A program made the translations under genes and the position numbers. From Megascapheus bottae (lineage: Eukaryota > Chordata > Mammalia > Rodentia > Geomyidae), in the NCBI GenBank assembly GCA_024803745.1, contig JANJXV010000013.1:31910001-31974000 (forward strand): a stretch of DNA of 64,000 bases, read 5' to 3'. This document shows positions 1 to 12,639 of the stretch, piece by piece (position 1 is the first letter of the stretch; every line of letters starts with the position of its first letter). The notes under the pieces were generated by a model that did no database searches, had not been told where the DNA came from, and saw only the letters and a list, made by a program, of their open reading frames with translations.

Positions 1-1239
1 TTTTGTGACACTTATATTTTAGAGTATTTAGAAAATTTGACTTCAAAATTTCCCTCAGTACAGTTAACCTAGAAATCATGGTTAGAAGATTTAAAGCAGT
101 TTTTGAGTCGTTTTTTTTTTAATTAAAATGACAAGAACTTCAAACATGATCTTGAGTGTAAGAGTCGTGACTCAGGTACAAGATTTGAAGACAATTTCAG
201 GCTTACTTTAATAGTCACTTTAATAGTGTTTCAGATTAGTCCGTTGGGGAAGTGTTTGGGATTAATTTGTTGGGGAACATCATATAATATGGCTTCAATT
301 ATTTCTTACCTCCTTGTATTCATCTTTTCCATATTGATGTAAAATGAACCCTATAACAGGTAAAATACTACAGAAGTCATAATGTGTAACTACTCAGATA
401 AAATCATAAAATATAGGAGTTGGCTTCTTAGAGCTTCTTCCATGTTTTCTCTGAGATGGGAGATGGCTTACTCTGCAGAAGCCAGCTTCCATAGCATAGC
501 AGCGTAATAGCATATGATAGTTAAGAAGCCCTAACTAGGATCTCATAGGCTGAAACTAAGGTCTTCTAATAGCAGTAGATCGGTGACCCACCTTGAAGAT
601 GGGTCTTTCATCCTCAGATAGGCTTTTACCTGAAGGAAGCCTTGGCCAAGACTGATTGCAACCATGTGAGACACTCCTAGCCAGACTTACTTCGTTAAGT
701 TCTGCCATTGAATTCCTGACCCCTAGAAACTTTGAGATAGTATTCCTTGTTTCAGCACCCCGAATTTTAGAGTAATTTATTATGTAATGCAGAAAAGTAA
801 CAGACATACACTTAAAAGCAAAATTTCAACAGTAACCACGTCCATAAGAGAAAGATACACACTATTAAAAAAATGGCTAGCAGACTTCTGATTTAGTATG
901 GGTGGTTGGGGAAAGCTTATGAGCTCAGAACAGGAAAATGTGTTCCTAATGGAAAGAGCAGCATGTGAAATGGTCCTGTTGTGAGAAGAAGGCAGGGAAT
1001 GTATGGCTTAATTGTAGACCTCAATGAAAGCATAGAGATAGTAATTTTACAAAGGAGTTTCATTGTGATATTTCCATATATGGATATAATGTATTTTGCT
1101 CATAATCACCTCCAGTATTAATTTCATGTCTTCCCCTTGTCTTTTAAAATAATTTGTAAAATGCTTCATTAGTCTGCTTTCATATATGCATGATCCTTTC
1201 TCATTACTAAGCCCAAGTCTTATTAAAGATATGGTCTGT

Positions 1240-1560
1240 ATTTGAAAAGCAGTGAGAATTCACTGAAAAGTTTGAACAAGAGATGTTCAGTAACTTGATT
1301 GTGTGGTTATTTTATACAGAATATTCAAGTCCCATTGTGGAGAATTGATTAGCAGTGGTAGGCTGGAAGTGGGTTGTACAAGAGTGAGCAAGTGAAAGGG
1401 ACAAGTTAGAAAGCAAAATATTTCTTGAAAAGATGATTTGAGCTAGAGCTGTATGAATGTAGAAGTTTAAATGTAGAAAAGTGGGTAGATTTGAAGGATT
1501 TTGGATGTAAAATAAATAGAATGTATCTAGGAGATACTTAAGAGAGGTGAAAACTGTTCA
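1240..1560 (+). repeat. Unassigned ancient interspersed repeat, copy 1
   Basis: A purine-rich stretch contains GTGGAGAATTGATTAG followed by AGTGGTAGGCTGGAAGTGGG. It resembles, in order and spacing, a decayed mammal-wide repeat also seen at 50960-51350 (CTGGCTACTATGTTGAGAATAG). I cannot name the family with confidence. Confidence 0.35.
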
Positions 1561-2544
1561 GATAGTAGGTGTTTTTAGCCTTGTCAATGGATAATGAGGA
1601 CATTCTTTATTTTCCAGAAGATTTCATATTTTGTTTTGGATATTTTTTATATGTTTGGCAGATAGTCAAAATGGAGTTCCAAGATATCTGAATATGAGAC
1701 AAAATTTAACTCATATTAAGTCATATTCCATATGGAATAGTCCACCAGACTTTGACCAAAAGAATAGATTCCATTGAAGCAAAATTTATTTCAAAATAAT
1801 AAATATCATTTATGTATTTCTCAAAAATGCTAACAAAACTCATGATTTTTAATATTATTTTGTAATTTTGCTTTTACAATGACTTTTGTTTTTCTATCCT
1901 TTAAAAAAATTATCTATCTAAAAACTTATTTGTATTTCTCAACATTTCTGAAGAATTTACCCAGTATTCTTATCAAGGATAGCTTTCCATCTAATGTCTT
2001 TTTTTGTTTTTGTCATTTCTTTTTCTGTTGTTGTTTTTTTTCTCTTTAATTGATTTAAGTGTTCCAGTTTTGACAATATAGGACTTTGAAGTGAAGGGTT
2101 GGGAAAGAAACTTAGAGCACATAACCAGTTATTCTCTTGATATATTGGGAATAATATGATTAGGTATCATTTATTTGTGGAAACCATGACATTAATGTTA
2201 TTTGCCGTTTAACGAATTATCAGCATTTAAGTAAAAAATAATGAAGCCAAGGGCATGGGTGGATTTTGCGTTTAGTAAATGAAATGATGTCTTGATAGTT
2301 GAAGAGCTTCAGAGCTTCGTCATTTACTGACATGTCAAGGAAAAGGAGCATAGAGGAGACTTTGTACGATCAGTTGACTTCTGACGAGCACTTGGTTAAG
2401 TCCTGCTTCAGGCCTCAGCAGATTTATTTGCAGAACCTTTTCTGACATTTTAGTTTCAAGTTAGGTTCTTCTTCAGCAGGAATTGGGTCCCAATGATAGT
2501 CTTTACTGTTGCTTTAATTACTTATTCAGTTGTTGGTGATCCCC

Positions 2545-2660
2545 ATTGAACTGTAACCTCTGTGAGAATAGGAGATGTATTCAACACCTCATCCTCTAAT
2601 TATGTACTATCTTACTTTTTTGCAATAGGACTTACTAAGTGCTTAGCTAATTAATTCAGA
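2545..2660 (+). repeat. Possible L2-like remnant
   Basis: AACTGTAACCTCTGTGAGAA followed by a short loose match to a GCTTAG-type tail is reminiscent of the 3' end of mammalian L2 elements. The match is short and decayed. Confidence 0.3.
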
Positions 2661-3036
2661 CAGCTATTCTCCTTAGTCTCCTTGCATTTCATGTGCGTGT
2701 ATCAACATTTCCTTCATAGTTTCTCTCAAAATAGACATTGCTTCTTAGCAAACAATGTGAAATAGCAATACTCCTGGTTCTTATTTTAGATTATGACATT
2801 GAGCTTTGTGTCACCTAGTAGTAATATGAAGTTGGGGGAAAATTAAATTTGTGAAGGACAACTACAGTGCAGTAGGCCCATGTCAGTTTCCAATTCCTAG
2901 AATTTGTTTTTACTAAATTGTGCTCTGCTATTACTCCATGGGTTGTAGTGAGGGACTTTAAAACAAACTTAATTTTTAAACTCAACATTACATTTACTGT
3001 AGAGATGGGGAAAGGTAATAGTTTAATGTGATTGCT

Positions 3037-3246
3037 TTTTGGGGGGTCACGGTGCTTGAACTTGACCTGGGCACTGTTCCTGAGCTCTTCAGCTCAAGGC
3101 CACTGCCCTACCCTTGAGCCAAGCCCCACTTCCTTTGGAGATAAGGGTCAAGTCCTTTTGTGCCTGGGCTGGCTTTGAACCTTGATCCTCAGATCTCAGA
3201 CTCCAGAGTAGCTAGGATTACAGGCAGGAGCTGTCACACCTGGCTT
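3037..3246 (-). mobile_element. B1-Geo dimeric SINE
   Basis: Read on the minus strand, a B1/Alu-like left monomer (CCTGTAATCCTAGCTACTC type, here at the right edge) is joined to a Geo-type right monomer (TGAGCTGAAGAGCTCAGG). The middle (the TTAACCACTAGAAAAC region) is partly deleted. Confidence 0.88.
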
Positions 3247-3314
3247 ACTGTGATTTCCTTATGAAGACCAATAGGATTTTTTTTTCAAGATACATTAATT
3301 AAAAAGCTTCTTTT

Positions 3315-3542
3315 AGCCAGGCATTGTGACTTATACCTATAGTCCTAGCTACTTAGGTGGCTGAGATCTGAGGATCAGGTTCAAAAGCCAGCTTGGGCAC
3401 TAAAGATCTAGAGACTCTTATCTCCAATTAACCACTAGAAAATCAGAAATGGGGCTGTGGCTCAAGGGGTAGGGCAGTAGCCTTGAGCTGAAAATTTAGC
3501 TCAGGGACAGTGCCCATGCCTAAAGTTCAAAGAAAAAAAAAA
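3315..3542 (+). mobile_element. B1-Geo dimeric SINE
   Basis: Full-length copy from GCCAGGCATTGTGACTTA to an A-rich tail. It is flanked by an imperfect target duplication (AAAAAGCTTCTTTTAG before, AAAAAGCTTGTTTTGA after). Confidence 0.9.
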
Positions 3543-5549
3543 GCTTGTTTTGAACCATGAGAATTTATGCAAACACAGACTGTGGTGGAACAATGAAGAG
3601 ATTCTTAAGTCAAAATGAAGGTCAACCATGGAATACCATAAATTCCAGTTGTCCAGATGAGTGTTTTCAACATGCTGTTTATTTTACTGCTTTTGTTTTC
3701 AAGCATTTTAAGCCTGCAGATTAGTTCCAAAATAGTTGAATAATCTGGTATTGTTAAATGTAAACTACATCTGAATCTGGAAAGTTATTCTCTGACAAAG
3801 TTCTTATGAAGCATAAGTGAGTGATGATTTAGGGCTTTTGTTCCTGTCTAAATTTTATTTTTACCTCGATTTTAAGGAATTAAGTTCAATGAGATGCTTA
3901 AATATTACCAGATAAAATTAATTCACCACTGAAATGTTATGTTATTTATGTGCTCTGAATAGTTTAAAATAGCTAGCATTTTTATAAGTATATTTGGAAA
4001 CTCAACTTACAGTAATATATTTTCATTGTTTTGTTAATAAGTCAAACTTTTAAAGCTATTTCTGACTATTAAAGCTTTGGAAAGTTGTTCCACATCCTTC
4101 CGGTCATCTAAATTTAACACAGGTCTTTAACTAAGAAGGTTGGTGAACCTTCTTTCCTTTTGATCTTGCATCCTGGCGGTGCTTGGATATTTCTTGTATA
4201 AGAAAAGTTTTAGTGGATGAGTCAGTGAACTTAGTCATAGGCAGCATGAAGCCTCTAGTGTTCTATACTAACTAATTGGAAACAATTTCAAAATTAATTA
4301 AGGCACAGTTGTCAGCACAGTGTTACTGATTGACATCCCACCAAAGTATTTTGTCTTTGGTAAGTTGCTTAATTGCTCTGTGATAGTTAGGCTTTTGTTT
4401 TCTTTTATGAAGTTTTTTTTTTTAATCTATTGAATAGACCTTATAGTTATGTTGATTTTTAGAGCCCTTTAATGAACCTTGTGTCATTTGTGTTTAATTT
4501 TTTGCCTTTTCTCGCTTAAAAAAATATTCAATACAATTGCTTTGCTTTTTATCTCACTAATTTATCAGTCTGAGAGAAATCTTTTATGCTGTACGGAAAC
4601 TAGTTCATACAATAATAGTATATTGATTTGTCATATAAAAGCCCACTCTCCAACAAAGCACTGCGTGTTTAGTTAATAAAAAACTAAATTAAGTAGCTAT
4701 GATTCCTTTATCTTGTATTAATTTGAGCATAAGAAATTTATTAAAAAACATTTCCTGAATGAGTTTTTTTCTTCAGTGGGCTCATATTTAAAAGGAAGTT
4801 TCATTTATATATAGAATTTGACATGCAAGATTGATAAGATGTTCTTCACATTAACAGAATAATAAAAAGGAAGTCAACAACAGCATGGTATTGTGACTGA
4901 AGTATTTTCTAGCAAGATGATAAAATGTTCCAGTGAATTATTGAGGGCAATAAAAAGAAAGAAAGAAAATCTCACAAATAAGTACCTCCTAGCATTCAGG
5001 TACTTTTATTTGTTATTTCTCTTAATCCTCTGCTACCACTAATAGGTGGGTATTATGAACCGATAATCAAATGTGGAACTGAAATCCCAGTAAGTTAATA
5101 ACTTATTTAAAGATCTCAACAATATTTGTATAACAAGCACCTTAATGATAGCACTTCATTGTGCTTTCTTGTACTAAATTTGGGCATTATGCCAGAGGAA
5201 AATTAAAGAAGTGCATTTGATCTAGTTATATAATAGACAACAGACAATAGATGGGTTGAACATCCTTTAATCATTCCTTACAAATATGGTTGTCCTTATC
5301 AATGAGCTTAGGATACATTTTACAATAATGACATAATTTAGTTGGTAGCACATTTTCTCATGAAAGGCAAAATTAGCACCATACCTTATAATCAGTAGCA
5401 CTTTAGATTTGGTAGAATAAAGTATGTTGTCTTTGATGGAAGGCAGTATGATTGTCTGTCTATCCTTTGACATTATAGCAAAGGCAATTAGCTTAATAGC
5501 AAAGACCTATTAGTTTCTTACTCTATAGTCAAATATGTTTTAGAAACAT
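3543..5549. other. Unassigned AT-rich intronic sequence
   Basis: No gene, SINE or L1 is recognised. Short frames at 4479-4676 and 5267-5473 are chance ORFs: they lack homology that I can see and lie in AT-rich sequence. Confidence 0.55.
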
Positions 5550-5626
5550 AGGCTAGGAATGTAGTTCCATTGTAGGGTACTTTTCTGGCTTGCCCTGGTT
5601 CAGCATTTGATCTCTACCATTGTCAC
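5550..5626 (+). mobile_element. Decayed ID-like tRNA-derived SINE monomer
   Basis: AGGCTAGGAATGTAGTTC through GCTTGCCCTGGTTCAGCATT aligns by eye to an ID element, with a degenerate A box and a B-box-like GGTTCAGCATT. The heavy divergence indicates an old copy. Confidence 0.55.
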
Positions 5627-5809
5627 AGTCAACATAGATTTGTACGTCTCAAATTGTGAGTCAATAAAGACTCTTTCTGAGGCAAGAAAATATCTGAGTT
5701 GCTGTGCAATTGTAAACTACTCTTTGCTTGACTTAGGCAATGAAAGAATCTGTTAACTATATTGGATAATATTTGGTAACATTTACAAGGGCTACAACTG
5801 GGACCAGTT

Positions 5810-6003
5810 GTTTTTTTTTGCCAGTCCTGGGCTTGTGCTCAGAGACTGAGCTCTGTCCTTGGACTTTCTCAAGGCTAGAGTTCTACCACTTGAGCCTCAG
5901 CATCATTTCTGGCTTTTTTCTATGTATGTGGTACCAAGGAATTGAATTCCGGTCTTTGTGAGTGCTAGGCAAGTACTCTACCACTAGGCCAAATTCCTGG
6001 CCC
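5810..6003 (-). mobile_element. IDL-Geo SINE
   Basis: Near full-length minus-strand copy. It runs from a T-run plus CCAGTCCTGGGCTTG (Geo 3' end) to GGCCAAATTCCTGGCCC (5' end of the ID-like head). Two short frames across it are SINE artefacts. Confidence 0.93.
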
Positions 6004-6227
6004 AACCAATGTGATCTTTGCAGATTTCCAGTGTTATGTAGACTACAGACTTTGCATTACTCCTGGTGCTTCTCTGTAGCAGGCAATCTTAAATTCATGG
6101 CCAGGTTAGATTTGAAAGCTTTAGTCAGTTACCACCCTACCCCCCACCATACCCCTTACTCCTGCAGCTATTCACCCCATTCCTTTCTATTTCACTGCCC
6201 ACAAAGTGAATGGTTCTTGATACATAA

Positions 6228-6334
6228 TCCAGACTGGCCTGGAAAACTAATTATGTAGCTAAAGCTGGCACCAAACTTGTGATCCTCTGCCTCAGCTACA
6301 TGCAAGTTGGAATTAATGATAGGCCTGCTTAGAA
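6228..6334 (-). mobile_element. Old B1-like monomer
   Basis: CCAGACTGGCCTGGAAA, then ATTATGTAGCTAAAGCTGGC, then GATCCTCTGCCTCAGC is the reverse complement of a B1-type 7SL-derived monomer, moderately diverged. Confidence 0.75.
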
Positions 6335-6650
6335 GGTTTTGAAGTTATTCTCCACTATATTAATGTAATACTGAATTTAATTCAACCTAGACCTTCTTAA
6401 AACTTTAGATCTTACCCTTCTTTCTTGTTACCTGTTTTCATATTCTTTATTATTCCACCTCTTGAATCATGACACTAAGGTGAATTTTCATGAGAGACTT
6501 TGAAAGAACAAATGAACTGGGTTGATATTTTCTTATTAACACCTCTTGTCAGACAAGTACACCAACTAATGTTTGCTGTTTTGTATATTCAGAAGGAAAA
6601 GACAAGGGTGATTAAAGTTCCAATCTGTACTAACTTTGAAGATTTTTTTT

Positions 6651-6877
6651 TGTCAGTCGTGAGGCTTGAACTCTGGGCCTGGGTGCTGTCCCTGAACTCT
6701 TCAGCTCAAGGCTACCTTCCCTACTTCTGTAGCCAGCAGCGCCACTTACAGTTTTCTAGTGGTTAATTGGAGATAAGAATCTACAGTCTTTAGTCCCAGG
6801 GCTGGCTGTGAACCATGATACTTAGGTCTCAGCCTCCTGATTAGCAAAGATTATAGGGGTGAGCCTCTGGGCCTGGC
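6651..6877 (-). mobile_element. B1-Geo dimeric SINE, first of a serial pair
   Basis: Full-length minus copy ending GAGCCTCTGGGCCTGG. It is preceded by TTTGAAGATTTT and followed by GCGAAGATGACTTT, consistent with a GAAGAT target duplication that the next SINE then reused. Confidence 0.9.
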
Positions 6878-6888
6878 GAAGATGACTT

Positions 6889-7114
6889 TTTTTTGGTGGG
6901 TCATGAGGCTTGAACTTGGCCTGGGTGCTGTCCCTGAGCTCTTCAGTTCAAGGCTACTGCCCTACCCTTGAGCCAAACCCCACTTCCCATTTTGTAGAGG
7001 TTAATTGGAAATGAGTGTTCTTTGGTGCCTGGGCTGGCTTTGAACCTTGATCCTCAGATCTCAGCCTCCTGAGTAGCTAGGATTACAGGCATGAGCCACT
7101 GTGCCCACACAAGG
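6889..7114 (-). mobile_element. B1-Geo dimeric SINE, second of a serial pair
   Basis: Full-length minus copy lying 11 bp after the previous one. The flanks GAAGATGACTTTTTT and CAAAGATGATTTTT form an imperfect target duplication. Confidence 0.9.
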
Positions 7115-7904
7115 CTGCAAAGATGATTTTTAAAAATAAAAATTCCTTCCCCATTCAGGTTTCCCTTGGAGTGATGTAAATATAGTTTACAAAAGCCCAT
7201 GCATAATGCTATGTATCTTTATTCTAAAGGATGAAGCTATGTTGCTATCACTGCTAGTTATCAACAATGCTGCTAATTAGCAGCACTGTTAGGAAAAGAA
7301 GAGAATTATTGCTGTCTATTCATGAGAGTTGATACTTTAGCTTTATTTTCCTATAGGGCATTATTCAGCAAAGGTATTGTCAGGAGGGAAAAATGAACCT
7401 GAAACTGTTCCAACTTGTGCTGAAATACTCCTACACTATGTTTTTGGAATAAATTTAAGCACCTTGTGAAACCTGTGCCAGAAATTTCTCCCATTTGAAG
7501 TGTCTGTCCTTAGTTAGATTAAGAGGAGGAATTGCCAGCTGTTCAGACAGAAGAATAGTGATCAAAAAGAAGGAAATAAGAAAAGATTTTCCTGTTTGAG
7601 ATATGCTTTTTTTGTAGATGAAATTTTTTCATTGAGATTGTTTTAATATGACAAATAATTGGACCTGATATTTAAAACTGATATTTGGATCAGAATTAAA
7701 TGCAGATTTATAGCTTTAAATGTTACATTGTATAATTTTTTATTTGTACTTGGATTCAGACTCCTTTTGGCATTCTTGATTGCTTAATATTTCATCCCTT
7801 TAGATGAGATAACTCCCTTTAAAACATTATTACAACAGTCTCATCTTTTACATGTTCATTTACTTGCCAGGGGCATTTTATTTGGTCATTACATCTTTTA
7901 CTTT

Positions 7905-7985
7905 GCTGTTATATATACACATATACATATTCATATATATATAGAAAAATATACATTGTATCACACACACACCTGGCATACACAC
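7905..7985. repeat. TA/CA-rich simple sequence
   Basis: Interrupted (TA), (CATA) and (CA) runs such as ATATATACACATATACATAT and CACACACAC. Confidence 0.7.
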
Positions 7986-8246
7986 ATTTACATACAAACA
8001 CATTTTAGATTTTACAATCGCTTCCTAGTCTATTAACTTCCTGGTCTATAAACTTGTAGCAGAATCTACAAGTTCTTTTTACTATCAAAGGTATGAGGAT
8101 TTTAATATGGATCTGGATCTGTACACACATTTCTGAACATGCTTAGTTTACAGTCAGCTTACCTATTTAAAAAGGTGGTAGACACATTTCTGAGAATGCC
8201 TAGCTAATGTTATAAAGCCATGTTTTTCAAAAGGCAACACAGGACA

Positions 8247-8335
8247 CTTATAGTGGTGTAGTCTTGTAACCTTAGCGTCCTGCAAGGCTAACAAGGAAGA
8301 GTCTTGGTTCAAAGTTAGCCTATTTTACAAAGAAA
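8247..8335 (+). mobile_element. Old B1-like monomer
   Basis: TAGTGGTGTAGTCTTGTAAC followed by GTTCAAAGTTAGCC and an A-rich tail is a diverged 7SL-derived monomer on the + strand. Confidence 0.6.
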
Positions 8336-8441
8336 GAAGATGTGGGGGGCCGGAGGAAAGATGGCAAATGTTAATGTGGAGAAGATTTAATATTGTAAAG
8401 AGCTAAGTTTACTTTAATCCCTTCTTGAAGAATGATCAGAA

Positions 8442-8646
8442 GCTGGGTGCTGGTGGCTCACACCAGGAGGCTGAGATCTGAGGATCTCAGTTCAAAGCCA
8501 GGGTATGAAAGTCCATAAGACTCTGATATCCAGTTAACCACCATAAAACCAGAAGTGGTATGGTGGCTGAAAGTGGTAGGGCTCTAGGCTTGAGCTGAAG
8601 AAATCAGAGACAATGCCCACGCCCAGAGCTCAAGCCCCATGGCCAC

Positions 8647-8685
<39 letters not shown>
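8442..8685 (+). mobile_element. B1-Geo dimeric SINE with long poly(A)
   Basis: GCTGGGTGCTGGTGGCTCAC joins directly to AGGAGGCTGAGATCTGAGG, so the TGTAATCCTAGCTACT segment of the left monomer is deleted. It ends in an uninterrupted A run of about 38 (8648-8685), suggesting a fairly recent insertion. Confidence 0.92.
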
Positions 8686-8687
<2 letters not shown>

Positions 8688-9195
8688 AGAGCCACTCCTT
8701 GACCTGTCTGATTCCTCCTAAACTTCTCCAAAATGGTTTAACTGAAACAGAACAACTTTGGAGGCACACTAGCATTGCTTTCAAGGGGAAGTTTATAAAA
8801 CTGCTGAATTGATAGTTGCTATCCGAAAGCTTTGAAATTTTCCTCCAGTTCTTCTGACCACACTTCAAATTTATTTAGACAAATAAATTGAAGTTTAGAG
8901 AAGTAAAATGACAAAATGTGATAGATTCTCGGAAAGACTATGTGTACCTTTGTCTACTATATCAAACCACTAACGTCATCCACATTGTGCTTGGGCTGAA
9001 CTTTGGGATTATGTCCTAACTTCTCTTTTGAGTTCATTTCTTACATCCAACTGAATGAAATGGGGTTCTAGATTCATAATTTCTCTTTCCATTTCATTTT
9101 GATGAAAGGGACCAGTATCTGGTGCTCCCTAAATGGATATCCTTGCACCAACAGAGCTGGGGTGAGGGAGGGGTTGTCAGGGGAGGGAATGGTAG

Positions 9196-9278
9196 TGCTG
9201 AGAATCAAAACTCAGGATCTTGGAAAAGCTAATAAGTGATAAGCAAATGCTCTATCACTGAATTATATCACCAGTCCT
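9196..9278 (-). mobile_element. Old ID-like monomer
   Basis: TGCTGAGAATCAAAACTCAG, then GCAAATGCTCTATCACTGAA, then TATATCACCAGTCCT is the reverse complement of an ID tRNA-like head, without a Geo partner. Confidence 0.75.
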
Positions 9279-9930
9279 ATATATTTTTATTCTTTTTATA
9301 GTTTGACTGAATAAAGGGCAAAAAATAAATGTTGTGGCATATTTCTTTATTCAAATTAATGGCACTCGCAGGGATTTTTATTTTGTTAACTTTAGAGAAT
9401 GGTTTTAGAAATAGAAGTATTTTGATATTTGATTTACTCAGTTGAGGTTGCTTAAATTGGGCAGAAGGAATACTGAGATTCATAGCTAAGTGAGCTATGA
9501 AAATATTAGTTGAGAGTACACTAAGTATATTCTAGTATACTAAGAAAGAAAAACAAGAACACTTTATTTTATTGTTATCCCAAAGTTTTAGTGACCCAGT
9601 CTACTGAGTGGGCAAAAGATTGTACTGAGAACATGATGGAATTGGCATTTAGAAAACTCAACAGATAAAATATTACACTCAGTGACTCATGAAACACAAA
9701 CAATTAAGGTCCCAATTTAGAATGACTCCAGATAGAGGCTCTAATCATTAGATTCAAGATACAAATATGTGGTACAGTTATGAGTATGAGATAACTGCAG
9801 AAATTAGCAGTATTAAATAAAGTTCTGGCTTAAAATTTGAGCCTCTGCTAATCCTTTTGAATTGGCTAATTTAAATTTTAATATAAATATTGAAAAACCA
9901 GTGCAAAGAAAGAGTTGTTTAAGGTTTTTT

Positions 9931-10125
9931 TTCTTTTTTTTCCAGTCCTGGGCTTGAGCTCAGGGCCTGAGCACTGTCCTTGGACTTTTTCAAGGCTAGA
10001 GCTCTACCACTTGAGCCTCAGCACCACTTCTGGCTTTTTTCTATGTATGTGGTACCGAGGAATCGAACCCGGGTCTTCATGCATGCTAGGCAAGCACTTT
10101 AACCACTAGGCCAAACTCCCAGCCC
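9931..10125 (-). mobile_element. IDL-Geo SINE
   Basis: Full-length minus copy close to consensus, with B box GGAATCGAACC on this strand. The target duplication is TTGTTTAAGGTTTTT at 9915 and TTGTTTAAGTTTTT at 10126. Confidence 0.95.
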
Positions 10126-10271
10126 TTGTTTAAGTTTTTAAACTAGGTTTTTGCCTTGTGTTTCTGTTTTTGATTCTTTTATGTATAACTTGGAACTGTA
10201 GAATTTATCTTAATTTTAGGGGAACTGGAAAGGAAATTAGGAATGCATTTGTAATTGTAAATCAGATTCTA

Positions 10272-10480
10272 GTAGAGTGGTTAAGAACCCAGTGAGTGGG
10301 ATGAGACTGCATGAGGACAATAAATCCAAGTTTTTTGTTGTTGTTGTTATTTGCTTCTTTATTATCTTAGAAAAGCCACTTGACTTCTCTTTGTTTCAGC
10401 TTCCTCACTGTAAAATGTGAATTGTAATAACACCTATCCTATAGATTATAAATTTGTGGTAAATGTTAATTTGTGTTTTC
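10272..10480 (+). mobile_element. MIR element
   Basis: GAGTGGTTAAGAACCCAG at the 5' end, then AAAAGCCACTTGACTTCTCT, CAGCTTCCTCACTGTAAAAT and AATAACACCTATC follow the MIR core and tail order. A (GTT)n insertion at about 10334 interrupts it. Confidence 0.8.
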
Positions 10481-12600
10481 CATGTTGCCATAAATTTGTT
10501 ATGTAGCCCGAGGAAAGTCACTATATTTTTATGCTTTATTGATAATGAGGACTCAAGTAAGCTCCAAATTTTATTCCCCCCCCCAGGAATGATTTTTATC
10601 AGGATGAAATAAACCTATGGAGTTTTATAGACTAAGTATATGAGTAGTGTAAAATTTTATTTTAAACACATATTTTATATTTGAATGAATTACATACTGA
10701 TCTCAGAAGTCTGACTTAGTTTTTGTTTTTGTTTATGTTTTTTTAAACAACATTGAGTAGTCTCATAAAATTGGAGAAAGCTTATGTCATAGAAGTGTTG
10801 TGCTAACTTATTGAGATAGCACATGCAAAATGTCCTTGTAATGCTTGGTAATATAGTATGTACTCAAAGATGCTACTGTTACTGAAGCACATGTCAAAGA
10901 ACAAAATTTCATCAACTGTAAGACCTAAATTATGTTTTCTGTTTTAGAGTCTGGCAACACCTAGTAAGTATTCAGGGAGCCGAAGAGAGAAGGTAGACTT
11001 GGAGGCAGTAATGTGTTGAAGAAAACAGAAAGAGCCAGTAAGAGATTCCATTTTGCAAAGCAGAAACAAGGAGACTGAATAGAAGGCAATTGATTGATTA
11101 TATCAGATTATTTCAAGTTACCTTTTATAGGTCGTAAAGGATATAGAAATTAAAGTAACTGTATATAACAAATTATTCTAATGTATACAATTGAATATAT
11201 GTTAGTCTCAATATAGGATGATTTTAGCATATGCCGTAGGTCAATTTGTAAATTGCTAGTGAATTTGTGAGTCCAGATTTATTTAGTCCTTTGGGAGAAA
11301 GAACCTTATTATGGCTAGTATTAACTAGCTATAAGATGTAAATTACTTTTATTAGCATTTATTTGGATAAGGTCAGATTTGAAAAGATTGCAAAAAGCAA
11401 ATTAAGAAAGTAAGTTAAATGTAAGAGGTGGCTCTGTAATCGTCTACAGCATTAAGCAACATAGTTTTTGAAAAATGGATTCCTTTTTGTTGATGTTTTT
11501 CTCTAGCTTGGAACTTTACTATATTTCCACATTTTCAATTAATAAAGATTTGTACAATGTTTTTCTGTCTGATAAACATATGATATTGATTCTTTCACTT
11601 GCCTCACTACTAGCCTTTTGGTAAAATCTAATGTTCTAAGGATTTTTTTTTTTGAAAGAGATGGAAAATGGACTTGATGACTTAAGTATTTTCTGATTGT
11701 AAAATTTCAGTTATGGTATTTACTAATCTAAAGTGTTACTTTTTGAAGTATGGAGCAATTGGCAGTAGGAAATGACATCTTTATGCCAACAAATTTGCCT
11801 TTACAGCTAAGTCTTGATTGTCTAAATAAATAGGTCATATTTCTTCACAGTCTGAGTAATGCATCCTTCTATTATAACTTTTTTTAGAAATTGTCCTTTC
11901 TTCTCATCCTATGCCATTTTTCATTTTGCTTCAATTAATAGCCTGTGAACATTTTTATAGGAAGAAGAAGAGAAGGTAGAAAGGTTATACTTGATCTATG
12001 GACATAGGAATTTGCATAAAGGTCAAAAAAAGAAAAGAAGAGTATTAGAGGGTAAAACATGTAAAACCTGCCTGAATTCAAGCCCTGGTGTATTTTTGCC
12101 TCTTTCTGCACATTTAATGATAATAATAACCCTTGTAGGATTGTATTAATGAGACTTTAATGAGCATTAGATAAATATTAGCTGGCATTTATTACTGTAA
12201 TTTTTTAAAGGTTTCACTGAGGTCATAAGAGTTATGATGAGTGTGAATATGGCTGAAACGTTTCATGTACATGTGTGAAAATAGAACAGTGAGCTTTCCT
12301 GAGATTAGTCTTCATTTTGTATGGTAGATATGACTTACTAGAAATATGTTAGTCCTAATATGTTAAATTCATGACTATATAAATAAGTTTTCTCCTTAAG
12401 AATATTAATTGCTTGGAGAGAAATACATATGCTCTTGTTTGTGTATAATGGCTCATTAGAATCCAAAGTATATACTAGGCTGGAAAATTGGACTTGAAAG
12501 TGACCTCTAAGGAAATCTAATTTATCCCTTGTATTTTTCAAATCATGTTATCCTGGAGGGGTACCTGGTTGGAAAGAAGGAAATGATGGAAAGGACCTAT
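10481..12600. other. Unassigned AT-rich intronic sequence
   Basis: No gene or recognisable young repeat. It contains a C10 run near 10576 and only short chance ORFs. Confidence 0.55.
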
Positions 12601-12639
12601 AATTCTTATTGAAACATGTACAGCTTGGGAACGCATTTC

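Larger units (their letters stand above)
1..3036. other. AT-rich intronic sequence with ancient repeat remnants
   Basis: No young SINE, L1 or gene is visible in this 3-kb stretch. Open frames such as 556-807 minus lack similarity to any protein I recognise and have no coding signals. Two decayed repeats (about 1240-1560 and 2545-2660) are listed separately; the rest is unassigned. Confidence 0.6.

Noticed and set aside
556..807. 83-codon minus frame
   Set aside because: No homology, no splice or promoter context. Expected by chance in 64 kb.
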